Positions 43,322-52,691 of a DNA stretch of 64,000 bases are shown piece after piece. A program made the translations under genes and the position numbers. The DNA is from Niastella koreensis GR20-10 (GTDB taxonomy: Bacteria > Bacteroidota > Bacteroidia > Chitinophagales > Chitinophagaceae), in NCBI RefSeq assembly GCF_000246855.1, contig NC_016609.1, positions 7,638,744 through 7,702,743 on the forward strand. The letters run 5' to 3'. The notes under the pieces were generated by a model. It was given only the letters and a program-made list of their open reading frames with translations. It had not been told where the DNA came from and did not search any database. The stretch's first letter is position 1; every line of letters begins with the position of its first letter.

Positions 43322-45487
43322 TTACTGTTTAACCAGTTTCAATTCATTTATCAGGTTGGTAGCCCCGCCCAGTTTGTCGATGCACCACAGTACGTAGCGA
43401 ACATCCACACAAATGGTACGGTTGTAAACCGGGTCAAACTGGATCTTGTGGCTCAATGCTTCATAATTGCCATCAAATGCCAGACCAATCAGGTTACCCA
43501 TGCCATCGATCACCGGTGAACCGGAATTACCACCGGTAATGTCGTTGGTAGTGATAAAACCAACTACCAGGTCATTCCGTTGTTTGTCGATATACTGGCC
43601 GAAATCTCTTTTCTTAGCCAGTTCCAGCAATTTGGCCGGCAGGTCGAACTCATAATCGCCAGGTACGTATTTTTCCAGAATACCTTTCATGGTAGTTACG
43701 TAGTCATACTTAACTGCATCCCGGGGGGCGTAGCTTTTTACATTACCAAAGCTTACCCGCATGGTGAAAGTGGCATCGGGATACATTTTTTTGGCTTTCA
43801 CGGTATCCATTTGCATAACACCCTTCAGGTACAGGCGGCCATACTCATTATTCTTCACGGTGAACTGTTGAGAATACTGCATAAACTTACCCTGCCAGTT
43901 CTTTAAGAACGCGCTTGCAACAGCATAAGCAGGATCAGCCTGTAGTACAGTAGCATCAGGGTTGTTTGCAAAAGCGTCCCATTTGGCATTATCCAGGATC
44001 ATGGTGTTTGCAAAAATGCTGGCGGCGTATTTCTTATACGTATTTTCATCGTTCAGGTCGCCAAAGTTCGATTTCAAATTATCATAAAAGCCAATGGGGT
44101 GTTGGGCTTTGTCAATATCCTTGTAGTACATCATCAACACCGCTGCTACAATGTTCTGGTCAGATGGTTTGTTTTCGCCCTTCAGCATTTCGGTTCTTGC
44201 CTCTTTTGCTGCATCCATCGCTTTTTTAATATCTGCTGAGCTGCCCTTCTGTACAATCGCCATCTCCACACGTTGCAGGGAGGCTGCATAGGCTAACAGG
44301 GGCGATCCAAAAATACCTTCATTGATGTACACCCGGTGTTTTGAATAGGGGCGCCATGCATCATATGCGGCTCCCCAGTCTTTGAAAAGATTTTCAAACT
44401 CCGGTTTGCCATTGGCCCAGATTTGAAATTTTGCTTCGGCTGTTTTTTTCGTATCGTACACATCGTACTTGATCAGCTGTTTGCTTTCGCCATCAAAGAA
44501 TTTCCAGTAATTGGCAATGGAAGCGTAATCGCTGGCCAGCTGCAGTTTAACTGCCGGATCGTCTTTCATTTGCGAAAACATATATTTCAACCGCATATCG
44601 CGCAGCTTTACCAGCGTGGGATTGTCGATATCAATTTTTTGTTTGATGCCGTATGAAGTTTCATAACGGTTGGTGCCGCCGGGATAACCATAGATCATGG
44701 CATAGTCGCCGTCTTTAATGCCTTTGATAGATACAGGCAGAAAATGTTTGGGTTTTAATGGCACGTTCTCGGGTGAGTAGTCTGCCGGTTTTCCATCTTT
44801 ACTCATATAAACACGGAAGATAGAAAAGTCACCGGTATGGCGGGGCCATTCCCAGTTGTCGGTATCGCCACCATATTTACCAATGCTTTCAGGTGGCACA
44901 CCGGCCAGCCGGATATCAGAATAACGTTTGTAAACAAACACCAGGTACTGGTTGCCTTTGAACAGGGAGCTTGTACGGGCAATAGTGCTGGTAGCCTCAT
45001 CGCTGTATCGTTTGTTGATGGCTGCGGTAATATCTGTTACTTTTTGCTGACGTTCCAACCCACTTAATCCTTTGGCTGCATCGAGCACTTCAGCGGTAAC
45101 ATCTTTGATCTCTGTCAGAAACTCGGCATATAAACCGGCAGAAGGGATTTCTTCCTGTTTGCTTTTTGACCAGAAACCATCTTTAAGATAGTTGTGTTCT
45201 ACCGTACTGGCATTGGCCGTAGCATCATAACCACAGTGGTGGTTGGTAAAAATGAGGCCTTCGTTACTTACAATTTCACCGGTGCAAAATCCACCGAAAA
45301 TGATAATTGCGTCTTTAATGGATGACTTGTTTACACTGTATAACTGTTCTTTGGTAAGCTTCAAACCGCGCTTCACCATGTCGTTATACACTTGTTGTCC
45401 AAGCAATAGTGGCAGCCACATGCCTTCATCGGCAAAGGTGCGCACCATAGTAACGGCTAACACAACCGTTAAAAGAATTTTCTTCAT
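43322..45487 (-). CDS. S46-family dipeptidyl-peptidase, DPP7-like
   Basis: 721 residues from MKKILLTVVLAVTMVRTFAD, a signal peptide. The frame continues to 45583, but that extension lacks features. It removes dipeptides from peptide N-termini in the periplasm. Catalytic residues: His84 in FTNHHCGYD, Asp in the WEWPRHTGDF motif, Ser655 in TGGNSGSPV. Residue 673 (FDGNYEALS) is Gly. In S46 enzymes Gly at this position marks DPP7-type preference for hydrophobic P1 residues, while Arg marks DPP11 with acidic preference; by that rule this is DPP7-like. It probably helps growth on proteins. Monocistronic with its own terminator. Confidence 0.93.
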   Translation of the reverse strand: MKKILLTVVLAVTMVRTFADEGMWLPLLLGQQVYNDMVKRGLKLTKEQLYSVNKSSIKDAIIIFGGFCTGEIVSNEGLIFTNHHCGYDATANASTVEHNYLKDGFWSKSKQEEIPSAGLYAEFLTEIKDVTAEVLDAAKGLSGLERQQKVTDITAAINKRYSDEATSTIARTSSLFKGNQYLVFVYKRYSDIRLAGVPPESIGKYGGDTDNWEWPRHTGDFSIFRVYMSKDGKPADYSPENVPLKPKHFLPVSIKGIKDGDYAMIYGYPGGTNRYETSYGIKQKIDIDNPTLVKLRDMRLKYMFSQMKDDPAVKLQLASDYASIANYWKFFDGESKQLIKYDVYDTKKTAEAKFQIWANGKPEFENLFKDWGAAYDAWRPYSKHRVYINEGIFGSPLLAYAASLQRVEMAIVQKGSSADIKKAMDAAKEARTEMLKGENKPSDQNIVAAVLMMYYKDIDKAQHPIGFYDNLKSNFGDLNDENTYKKYAASIFANTMILDNAKWDAFANNPDATVLQADPAYAVASAFLKNWQGKFMQYSQQFTVKNNEYGRLYLKGVMQMDTVKAKKMYPDATFTMRVSFGNVKSYAPRDAVKYDYVTTMKGILEKYVPGDYEFDLPAKLLELAKKRDFGQYIDKQRNDLVVGFITTNDITGGNSGSPVIDGMGNLIGLAFDGNYEALSHKIQFDPVYNRTICVDVRYVLWCIDKLGGATNLINELKLVKQ

Positions 45488-45587
45488 ATTATTGATAGCT
45501 TTTGTGGCGGCAAACCTATTGAAAAATTTTATTAAATGGCCACCCCGCAAAGGTTTGCCGGATGAATTGTTTACCCCCCACAACCCT

Positions 45588-47861
45588 TTAACGCTTTAGT
45601 TCCTGCAGGATCTTTACCATATAGGCCCGTACATCGCCGGAATATAACCGCTGGTCCATGCTATCCAACGTTCGGCCCGAAATGACCCAGTTCATGGAGT
45701 ATTTCAGGGGCTCCTGGGGCCGGTAGAGATTTATAGGTTTGTAATGCAGGTTATTCCGGTACAGGCCCGACAGGTAATTCTTCAGCCGGCTATCGTTGAT
45801 ACTTGTTTGCACGCCATAAGCACCCATAAGGGTTTTAATGGGCGCCGCCAGGTCGTTCACAAACGGATTAACCTTTTTTAATAATATATCGCCCTCGGGG
45901 CCATTGCTGATGTGCATTACGTAAAACGTGATCTTCTGACAATTGCTTTGCAGAATGGTATCGTTCTTTGAAGCGCAGATGGAATCGCGCAGGGCATTCA
46001 ATTTAATGATCATCTCATGCACCACCCCGGCGCCGGAATTATCCACATACCCGCCATCTACAAAGTAAAAAGGAAACTCCGTAGGCCCCTGTTTCAAAAA
46101 CTTTAACCCGTCTATACGTCCGGCCGGACTTATATAAGGAAAGCTGGCGCCCAGCACTACTGCCGTGCTCAGCTTCATATCATTTTTACCGGTAAGCCGT
46201 GCCAGTACATCAATCCGGTTATTAAATGTAATTGGGTCAATGGCGATGGTGCTGATCACGGACGGCGCTCCATCCTGCATACGGGTAGTATTCACACAAA
46301 GAATGGGCAGTTTGGTGTTTACCCGGTTTTTATACACCGCCAATTCTGAAAATGGCACCTGCAGCTGGTTCTTTAACAACACACTATCCTTAGGCGCCTG
46401 TTCCAGGGCATCTGTTAGTGCTTTGGCCCGGTCGTCACCGGTATTGAATGGAAACATGGTAACCAGGAAATCGTGGCCCAGCATACGGCTGAGTGTATAC
46501 GTAAGAAAATCGCTGCGCAGGTATTCTTTCCCCGCCTGGTAGAAGGGCTGGTTACCTGGCAGATCTTTATCAGGCCGGTCGGCTGCATCTTTTAACAGGG
46601 TATAAAAAGCCGCATTGCCTACACTGCCACCCGAAGCTCCAGATAAACAAAAAAGGTGTTTTGAAAACCCGTGTTGCGAAGTATCTTCCAGTTTTCCCAA
46701 TACCGAAGCCACCCAGTAACCGGAGCGCGAAGCGCCGCCATCTGATAGTACAAAGTACACAGGAAACTCTTTCGATTTCCTGATCAGCGTATCGCGATCT
46801 TTTACCCATTGAATAAAATAGTCCTTTACACTGGCTTTATCTGCAAAGCTTTCTTTGATGGTGTCTTTTTTTTGAACCAATGCCACATGGTGGCGTTCCG
46901 TCCACTGGCCGAAAATGAAAACAAGCAGCAGGAAAATAATATGGATGTTGATACCAATGCGAACAGAGATAAACGTCATAATAAATCCAAACCCCATAAA
47001 TACAGAGAATGCCAGCAATACAAAGGGGAAGGTACCCAGGCTAACTGCAAAGGCCACATTGAGCGTACAGGCCAGGTAAATAACCAGCGCTACCAGGCTT
47101 ATTAATAAAAAGGCAATGTGAAATCGGATTTCTTCGGGTGGAATGCCGAGAAAGCTGGCCAGCCGGAATCTTTTGCTTGTTACCGGTACTACTTTCTTAC
47201 CCGATTTCTTTTCTTTTTCCAGCGCCTCCCGCCGGGTAACAACCAGGATCATAAAACAGGCCTGCAACACCAGCATCATAACTATCACCAGCCAGGAATA
47301 ACGGCGGATGTTAGCCGTAATTAATGAGGAACCGCCCACCAGGATCACCACCGTTACAAAAAACAGTTTGTTCAACCGGATGGTCTTGAACCGCCGTTCA
47401 AAAAACCGGTTCATCCAAAAGTAATAGGGAACCGATGCTATCAATAACCAAAAGAACAACTTGCTATCGCTTTCTATGTCGTAGCCAAACAGGGGTGTTT
47501 GCACAAAGGCCAGCATAATAATAGAGAACAGGGTAAAGCCTATAAAGCGTGGCATGTGTTTATAGTACCCTTCCGGCAAATAATCCGGTGCAGCATATAC
47601 GCATTGCCTTTTGGCGTTGGCCACGGTACGGGCTGCATACCAGCTCACCAGTACCAGAAAACTTAAGAAGGATTGAAATAACAGGAAAAAGCCGCGGTGC
47701 TCGGTTGCCAGCACCATCAGGTCTTTACCTTGTGCCAGGTTCCAGAAACAAGCCAGCGTTAATACAAGAAAAAGAATGCCCGGGAAGAAAACCCATAGTG
47801 CACGAAGGACATTGCGCACCAGGGTAGTCAGGCGTTGTAAGAGTCCGGTTATAGCCGCCAT
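45588..47861 (-). CDS. Multi-pass membrane protein with C-terminal patatin domain
   Basis: 757 residues. The N-terminal half has about eight TM helices (VFFPGILFLVLTLACFW, FFWLLIASVPYYFWM, FFVTVVILVGGSSLI, LVIVMMLVLQACFMILVV, others). From about residue 345 a patatin-like hydrolase follows: VLSDGGASRSGYWVA (oxyanion loop), CLSGASGGSVGNA (GxSxG nucleophile), and YFVDGGYVDNSGAG (catalytic Asp). The domain order differs from cytoplasmic patatins and suggests a membrane-embedded acyl hydrolase facing the cytosol. Substrate unknown. It sits between the S46 peptidase and obgE with about 100 bp on each side, so likely transcribed alone. Confidence 0.8.
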   Translation of the reverse strand: MAAITGLLQRLTTLVRNVLRALWVFFPGILFLVLTLACFWNLAQGKDLMVLATEHRGFFLLFQSFLSFLVLVSWYAARTVANAKRQCVYAAPDYLPEGYYKHMPRFIGFTLFSIIMLAFVQTPLFGYDIESDSKLFFWLLIASVPYYFWMNRFFERRFKTIRLNKLFFVTVVILVGGSSLITANIRRYSWLVIVMMLVLQACFMILVVTRREALEKEKKSGKKVVPVTSKRFRLASFLGIPPEEIRFHIAFLLISLVALVIYLACTLNVAFAVSLGTFPFVLLAFSVFMGFGFIMTFISVRIGINIHIIFLLLVFIFGQWTERHHVALVQKKDTIKESFADKASVKDYFIQWVKDRDTLIRKSKEFPVYFVLSDGGASRSGYWVASVLGKLEDTSQHGFSKHLFCLSGASGGSVGNAAFYTLLKDAADRPDKDLPGNQPFYQAGKEYLRSDFLTYTLSRMLGHDFLVTMFPFNTGDDRAKALTDALEQAPKDSVLLKNQLQVPFSELAVYKNRVNTKLPILCVNTTRMQDGAPSVISTIAIDPITFNNRIDVLARLTGKNDMKLSTAVVLGASFPYISPAGRIDGLKFLKQGPTEFPFYFVDGGYVDNSGAGVVHEMIIKLNALRDSICASKNDTILQSNCQKITFYVMHISNGPEGDILLKKVNPFVNDLAAPIKTLMGAYGVQTSINDSRLKNYLSGLYRNNLHYKPINLYRPQEPLKYSMNWVISGRTLDSMDQRLYSGDVRAYMVKILQELKR

Positions 47862-47962
47862 AGTAAACAGAATTAGGGATACCCTAAGGTAACTATATCG
47901 GCGGCATTTACAATACCCGGTTAGTTGTAAAGCTTATGGTGTTTTGTCACAATATGTGCATA

Positions 47963-48973
47963 CTACTTCTCCACTTCCTGCTCTTCATTAAGGGCCTTCC
48001 ATAACATATCCTTCAGCTCCACCAATCCAAGTTGACTTACAGAAGAAATAAAGATATGAGGGACGTTTGTTGGCAACTCCTTTACTACGGCCGCTTTCAA
48101 CTCATCATCCAGCATTTCGCTCTTGCTTATTGCAATGAGGAATTGCTTGTGCAGCAGTTCGGGATTGTATTGCTCCAGCTCATTCAGCAGGATGTTGAAT
48201 TCCTTTCTATGATCATTGCTATCGGCAGGGATAACAAAAAGCAGTACTGAGTTGCGTTCAATATGGCGCAGGAAACGGTGCCCCAGTCCCCGGCCTTCGG
48301 CGGCGCCTTCAATAATACCCGGCAGATCGGCAATGCAAAAGCTTCGGCCATCGCGATAGGCTACTATACCCAGGTTAGGCGTTATTGTCGTAAATGCGTA
48401 GTCGGCAATTTTGGGTTTGGCGGCTGTGATCACAGATAACAATGTTGACTTACCGGCATTTGGAAAGCCTACCAAGCCTACATCGGCCAGTACCTTTAAT
48501 TCCAGCACCTTCCAGGCCTCTTCACCGGGTTCACCGGGTTGTGCGTATTCAGGCGCCTGGTTGGTAGGGGTTGCAAACTGAGCATTACCCAGTCCACCGC
48601 GGCCACCTTTTATCCAAACTACTTCCTGTCCATGTTCCAGGATCTCTGCTTCCTGTTCTTCGGTCTCTTCATCGCGGGCAACGGTACCAAGGGGTACTTC
48701 AATGATAATGTCTTTACCATCGCGGCCTGTCATATTGTTTTTATTTCCACCCTGGCCATCTTCGGCCAGTACATTTTTATAGTATCGAAGGTGTAGTAAA
48801 GTCCACAGGTTTTTATTCCCGCGCAGGATAATATGTCCGCCCCGTCCGCCATCTCCACCATCAGGTCCCGCCTGCGGGTTAAATTTGGTACGCATGAAGT
48901 GCTTGCTGCCTGCGCCTCCGTGGCCGCTGCGGCAGAATATTCGTATCTGATCTACAAAGTTTGTCTTTTCCAC
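47963..48973 (-). CDS. obgE: Obg-family GTPase ObgE/CgtA
   Basis: 336 residues. Glycine-rich Obg fold at 1-158 ([53 protein letters not shown]), then a G domain: G1 [10 protein letters not shown]2 region [12 protein letters not shown]3 [21 protein letters not shown]5 ISS. G4 reads ISKSE, where NKxD is canonical. The C-terminal extension is short, as in Bacteroidota. It is a conserved GTPase for 50S ribosome assembly and stress. The stop is about 100 bp after the membrane patatin start. Confidence 0.96.
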   Translation of the reverse strand: MEKTNFVDQIRIFCRSGHGGAGSKHFMRTKFNPQAGPDGGDGGRGGHIILRGNKNLWTLLHLRYYKNVLAEDGQGGNKNNMTGRDGKDIIIEVPLGTVARDEETEEQEAEILEHGQEVVWIKGGRGGLGNAQFATPTNQAPEYAQPGEPGEEAWKVLELKVLADVGLVGFPNAGKSTLLSVITAAKPKIADYAFTTITPNLGIVAYRDGRSFCIADLPGIIEGAAEGRGLGHRFLRHIERNSVLLFVIPADSNDHRKEFNILLNELEQYNPELLHKQFLIAISKSEMLDDELKAAVVKELPTNVPHIFISSVSQLGLVELKDMLWKALNEEQEVEK

Positions 48974-49020
48974 TTATTTTTTTGATAATTGACCGGCAAA
49001 GATACGGTTTAGGGGGCAGA

Positions 49021-49069
49021 GTTGACGGGTTAACAGGTTGACACGTTGACAGGGTAACTGGTTGTTAAC
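49021..49069. repeat. GTTRACNN octamer array (left flank of four-helix gene)
   Basis: Units GTTGACGG GTTAACAG GTTGACAC GTTGACAG GGTAACTG GTTGTTAAC, about six copies with an 8-bp period. Orientation is the reverse complement of the array at 49577-49656, so the two arrays flank the four-helix-bundle gene as inverted repeats. Confidence 0.75.
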
Positions 49070-49084
49070 GAGAGCTATGTAAAT

Positions 49085-49471
49085 TCAGGAGATGTCCGGA
49101 GGGAGACTTTTTAAATATCTTATATAGCCATTTAGTATTTTTTCTACCTGATTTATTCTATTCCGATAATATTGCAGCTGTTCAGTAGTGATATATGAAC
49201 AGTCAAAGGCATCGATGAAATGGTTAAGTGTTTCACTTAAAGAACCACGTGCTTGTGTACAATATTTTATTTTGTCTTTATTCGTACGTTTGCCATGGCC
49301 TTCGGCAATTTGACTATTAACAGAACGGGAACTTCTTACTATCTGATCAATAAGGCGATATTTTTCCTCGGCAGGAAAAGCTTTAACCAGTTGAAATATT
49401 TCATTCTTTAAATCTCTGGCCTTTTTCCATACATCCAATTCCTCAAAACTCTGAAACCCTTCCTTAAACAT
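49085..49471 (-). CDS. Four-helix-bundle protein (S23/23S rRNA intervening-sequence family)
   Basis: 128 residues. Signatures: FEELDVWKKARDLKNEIFQL, YRLIDQIVRSSRSVNSQIAE, then GHGKRTNKDKIKYCTQARGS and SLSETLNHFIDAF. These are the hallmark of the S23/IVP four-helix-bundle proteins, related to the Avd accessory protein of diversity-generating retroelements. Such genes are known within intervening sequences of 23S rRNA genes and also in isolation; here no rRNA or reverse transcriptase is near. Basic surfaces suggest nucleic-acid binding. It lies between inverted octamer arrays and separates obgE from paaY, which looks like an insertion. Confidence 0.85.
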   Translation of the reverse strand: MFKEGFQSFEELDVWKKARDLKNEIFQLVKAFPAEEKYRLIDQIVRSSRSVNSQIAEGHGKRTNKDKIKYCTQARGSLSETLNHFIDAFDCSYITTEQLQYYRNRINQVEKILNGYIRYLKSLPPDIS

Positions 49472-49576
49472 GATTTCGTTTACACAAAAGGTATAACTAT
49501 TATTAATAACTAATAACTTATCCCAAAAAACTTATCATTTGTCAATTTTTTCCCTATTAATCACTCAGGCCTCCAT

Positions 49577-49656
49577 GTTAACGTGTCAACCTGTTAACTT
49601 GTCAACCTGTTAACGTGTCACCGTGTTAACCTGTCAACGTGTTAACCTGTCAACGC
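49577..49656. repeat. Octamer array, exactly ten 8-bp units GT(T/C)AACNN
   Basis: 80 bp read as GTTAACGT GTCAACCT GTTAACTT GTCAACCT GTTAACGT and five more. GTTAAC and GTCAAC alternate in every unit, apart from one GTCACC. It ends 3 bp before the paaY stop codon. The same family occurs at 42637, 49021 (inverted) and 54575. Confidence 0.85.
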
Positions 49657-49658
49657 TA

Positions 49659-50258
49659 TCAACTTGCCCCTTTAATCTCAATCCAGGTTTTGTAAAGAGA
49701 TGCCTGTTCCGGCCTATCAAGCGGCAATTCAGACAAAGGCTCACACGCTAACCACTCCTCCTTCATTTCCCCAGGTAAAGCTTGATAAAGACGAGTACCT
49801 TCCGTTTTCCAAGCAATCATTTCATCAGAAACGGGCTTTATAATTTTAGCCGGATTGCCGACGAGCAGACTGCGGACGGGAATTTTTTCATCGGCTTTTA
49901 TTAAACTGAGTGCGCCTACAATGCATTCATCGCCGAGATCTACGTTGTCCATGATTACGCTGTTCATTCCTACTAAACAGTTACGGCCAATTGTGGCGCC
50001 ATGGATAACGGCACCATGACCAATATGCGCGCCTTCTTTCAACAACACCGTAACGCCGGGGAACATATGAATGGTGCAGTTCTCCTGCACATTACAACCA
50101 TCCTCAATCACAATACCGCCCCAGTCGCCACGAATGGCAGCTCCCGGCCCCACATATACATGTTTGCCAATAATAACATTACCAGTAACCGCCGCCTGCG
50201 GATGTATAAATGATGAGGGATGAACAACAGGGATAAATCCTTTGAATGAATAGATCAT
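49659..50258 (-). CDS. paaY: PaaY-like hexapeptide-repeat protein
   Basis: 199 residues of left-handed beta-helix repeats (VTGNVIIGKHVYVGPGAAIR, GIVIEDGCNVQENCTIHMFP, HIGHGAVIHGATIGRNCLVG). The three metal-binding His are in CTIHMF and HIGHGAVIHG. This is the gamma-carbonic-anhydrase/PaaY group; the C-terminal helix (EMKEEWLACEPLSELPLDRP) and proximity to paa genes favour PaaY, a thioesterase that protects the phenylacetate pathway from dead-end CoA esters. It is separated from the paaA-I run by the aldo/keto reductase on the other strand. Confidence 0.85.
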   Translation of the reverse strand: MIYSFKGFIPVVHPSSFIHPQAAVTGNVIIGKHVYVGPGAAIRGDWGGIVIEDGCNVQENCTIHMFPGVTVLLKEGAHIGHGAVIHGATIGRNCLVGMNSVIMDNVDLGDECIVGALSLIKADEKIPVRSLLVGNPAKIIKPVSDEMIAWKTEGTRLYQALPGEMKEEWLACEPLSELPLDRPEQASLYKTWIEIKGAS

Positions 50259-50424
50259 ACACGCATGCTTTTACCAAAGATAGTTTTGTTACCAGTAATT
50301 TGAGAACCAGTTAAGAACCGATTAAAAACTCATTTCCATGGTTTGAATTTTGCAAGCATTGGTTTGAAAAAGACAAGTCATCCGGCTATTGTTTAAATTA
50401 AATTTGTTTCCTAAACACAATTTT

Positions 50425-51432
50425 ATGAAATACAGAAACCTGGGCAACACCGGTGTTCAGCTATCAGCCATCGGGCTGGGCTGCATGGGTATGAGTTTTG
50501 CCTACGGACCGCGTAATGATGAGGAGTCCATCGCTACGCTGAACAGGGCATTGGAGCTGGGCATTAATTTCTGGGATACGGCCGACATGTATGGTATGGG
50601 CCATAATGAAGAGCTGATCTCAAATGTACTGGCGCCCAACAGGAACAAGATCTTTATTGCTACCAAATTCGGGTTCAGGGTAAGACAGGACGGATCAACC
50701 ACTGCTACCGGAGCTCCAGCCACTTACATCGATGGTTCACCTGCTTACATAAAAACAGCAGTTGAAAAAAGTTTGCAACGGCTGAAGATCGATACCATCG
50801 ATCTGTATTATGCGCACCGCATCGATCCCAATGTGCCTGTTGAAGAAATGGTAGGCGCCATGGCCGATCTGGTTGCAGCAGGTAAAGTTCGGTTCCTGGG
50901 TTTATCTGAAGCGTCTGCCAAAACACTGCGCAAAGCGCATGCGGTTCATCCCATTGCGGCCCTGCAAAGTGAATATTCGCTGCTTACCCGCGATGTAGAA
51001 GGCGACATTCTCAATACCTGCCGGGAATTAGGAATTACGTTTGTTCCTTACAGTCCGCTGGCAAGGGGATTGGTAACTGCCACTGTGCAGGATAAGGAAA
51101 GTCTTCCCAGTGATGATTTCCGCAGGACAGTGCCCCGGTTTCAAGGGGAGAACTGGCAAAACAATCACCTGCTGGTGAGTGAATTTGCGGAACTGGCTGA
51201 ACAAAAGGGATGCACACCGGCTCAACTGGCATTGGCCTGGGTATTGGCGCAGGGCGAAGACCTGATCCCCATTCCCGGAACGAAAAAAAGAAAATACCTG
51301 GAGGAAAATGCAGCTGCCGTGGATATTACTTTAACCGAAGGGGAGTTGAAGAATATTGAAGCTGTTGTTAATAAATACCCCAACGTTGGACAGCGTTATA
51401 GTGATGGCGCCTTAAAACTGGTGAATCAGTAA
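50425..51432 (+). CDS. Aldo/keto reductase
   Basis: 335 residues from [20 protein letters not shown]. An upstream in-frame TTG (50389) adds 12 unsupported codons. TIM-barrel AKR with the catalytic tetrad visible: Asp in [10 protein letters not shown], Tyr in the same motif, Lys in IFIATKFGF, His in [14 protein letters not shown]-binding C-terminal motif [19 protein letters not shown]. It resembles the common AKR subfamily for small aldehydes and ketones. It is inserted between paaY and paaI on the opposite strand; a link to aromatic degradation is not shown. Confidence 0.92.
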   Translation: MKYRNLGNTGVQLSAIGLGCMGMSFAYGPRNDEESIATLNRALELGINFWDTADMYGMGHNEELISNVLAPNRNKIFIATKFGFRVRQDGSTTATGAPATYIDGSPAYIKTAVEKSLQRLKIDTIDLYYAHRIDPNVPVEEMVGAMADLVAAGKVRFLGLSEASAKTLRKAHAVHPIAALQSEYSLLTRDVEGDILNTCRELGITFVPYSPLARGLVTATVQDKESLPSDDFRRTVPRFQGENWQNNHLLVSEFAELAEQKGCTPAQLALAWVLAQGEDLIPIPGTKKRKYLEENAAAVDITLTEGELKNIEAVVNKYPNVGQRYSDGALKLVNQ

Positions 51433-51440
51433 TATTGAAC

Positions 51441-51474
51441 AAACCGAATGGGACCTACACGTTCCATTCGGTTT
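51441..51474. terminator. Bidirectional hairpin overlapping the end of paaI
   Basis: Arms 51441-51454 and 51461-51474 (AAACCGAATGG/CCATTCGGTTT, one mismatch) around CTACAC. The right arm is the last paaI codons and the loop holds its stop. It separates convergent AKR and paaI genes, so one hairpin serves both strands. Confidence 0.75.
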
Positions 51475-51880
51475 CCTTTCTGAATACGGTGCCTTTAAAC
51501 AATGCGACCAACTCACCGCTCTCTTTTTCCACACGCACATCATAAATAGCAATTTTATTACCGCGGCTTTTTTCTTCGGCGGTAGCAGTAATTACATCGC
51601 CTGTCTTCAATGGTTTTATATGCGAAATAGATGTTTCAATGGAAACGGCATGCCGGCCATGGCTGTTGGAGGCAAAGGCCAGCGCACTATCCGCAAATGA
51701 ATAACTGATGCCGCCATGTGCCATTTCAAACCCATTGCACATTTCCTTACGCACCGTCATTCTTAATTTGCAGAACCCTTCCTTTTCTTCCAGCCTTTCA
51801 ATACCCAGCCACTGGCTGAAATAGTCTTTGCCCATCATGGCATCAACGATGGCCGTAGTCTTCGATTTGCTGTCTGACAT
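51455..51880 (-). CDS. paaI: PaaI-type hotdog-fold acyl-CoA thioesterase
   Basis: 141 residues. Hotdog signature NGFEMAHGGISYSFADSALA, where HGG and the Asp form the active site, followed by the AVSIETSISHIKPLKTGDVI strand region. It hydrolyses hydroxyphenylacetyl-CoA-type esters to protect the CoA pool. It lies 15 bp after paaG and ends the paaA-B-C-D-G-I run. The last residues (ETEWNV) are encoded within a bidirectional terminator. Confidence 0.9.
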   Translation of the reverse strand: MSDSKSKTTAIVDAMMGKDYFSQWLGIERLEEKEGFCKLRMTVRKEMCNGFEMAHGGISYSFADSALAFASNSHGRHAVSIETSISHIKPLKTGDVITATAEEKSRGNKIAIYDVRVEKESGELVALFKGTVFRKETEWNV

Positions 51881-51895
51881 ACTACTATTTTGAAA

Positions 51896-52672
51896 TTATT
51901 CCCCTTTGAAATGCGGGGCGCGTTTTTCGAGGAAGGCCTGAATACCTTCATTAAAATCGTGGGTACTGGCGGCTTTTTGCTGCAATTCATCTTCCAGCAA
52001 TAGTTGTTCTTCCAGGCTGTTGGTCATGGAATAGCTGAGTGCGTGCTTGGTAAAGGCCAGGCCCTTGGTGGGCATTTGAGATAATGTATCTGCAATTTTA
52101 TTGCTTTCAACCCCAAACTCATCGTCAGAAAAAACTTTATAGATCATACCCCATTGTTCGGCCAGCGTAGCAGGTATTTTATCACCCAGCATCATAATGG
52201 CGCTTGCTTTTTGCCAGCCAATCAACCGGGGCAGCGTATACGTACCACCGCTATCGGGAATTAACCCCAGTTTTGAAAATGCCTGAATAAAGGAAGCCGA
52301 TTGGGCGGCCACCACAATATCGCAGGCCAGGGCAATATTGGCGCCGGCGCCGGCAGCCACACCGTTAACGGCCGCTACAACCGGTTTGGGCATATTGCGA
52401 ATGTGGGATATGATGGGATTGTAATGTTCGCTCAAAATTCGTTGCATCCCGGGACCATTCGGGTCAATCACTTCGGCCAGGTCCTGACCGGCACAAAAAC
52501 CTTTTCCTGCACCCGTTATCAACACACAACGAATGGCAGGTGCGGCTGCACATTCTTCCAGCTTCTCCTGCAGGAGTAAAGCCATTTCGCGGTTAAAGGA
52601 ATTTAATTTGTCGGGGCGGTTCAGGGTAATGGTGGCAACACCCGCTTGAATGGTAAAAAAAATAGGTGGCAT
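51896..52672 (-). CDS. paaG: 1,2-epoxyphenylacetyl-CoA isomerase (enoyl-CoA hydratase family)
   Basis: 258 residues from MPPIFFTIQAGVATITLNRP. The frame runs upstream to 52774 but that would overlap paaD, and the shorter start gives the family N-terminus. Crotonase marks: NRPDKLNSFNREM, GFCAGQDLAEV, VNGVAAGAGANIALACDIV (oxyanion hole) and FSKLGLIPDSGGTYTLPRLI. Close in motif to E. coli PaaG, which converts the ring epoxide to the oxepin-CoA. It lies 19 bp downstream of paaD. Confidence 0.9.
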   Translation of the reverse strand: MPPIFFTIQAGVATITLNRPDKLNSFNREMALLLQEKLEECAAAPAIRCVLITGAGKGFCAGQDLAEVIDPNGPGMQRILSEHYNPIISHIRNMPKPVVAAVNGVAAGAGANIALACDIVVAAQSASFIQAFSKLGLIPDSGGTYTLPRLIGWQKASAIMMLGDKIPATLAEQWGMIYKVFSDDEFGVESNKIADTLSQMPTKGLAFTKHALSYSMTNSLEEQLLLEDELQQKAASTHDFNEGIQAFLEKRAPHFKGE

Positions 52673-52691
52673 GTTATTAAGATCAATGTTA

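Noticed and set aside
45488-45583. Upstream extension of the S46 peptidase frame
   Set aside because: A normal signal peptide begins at 45487 and numbering from there places the catalytic Ser at 655.
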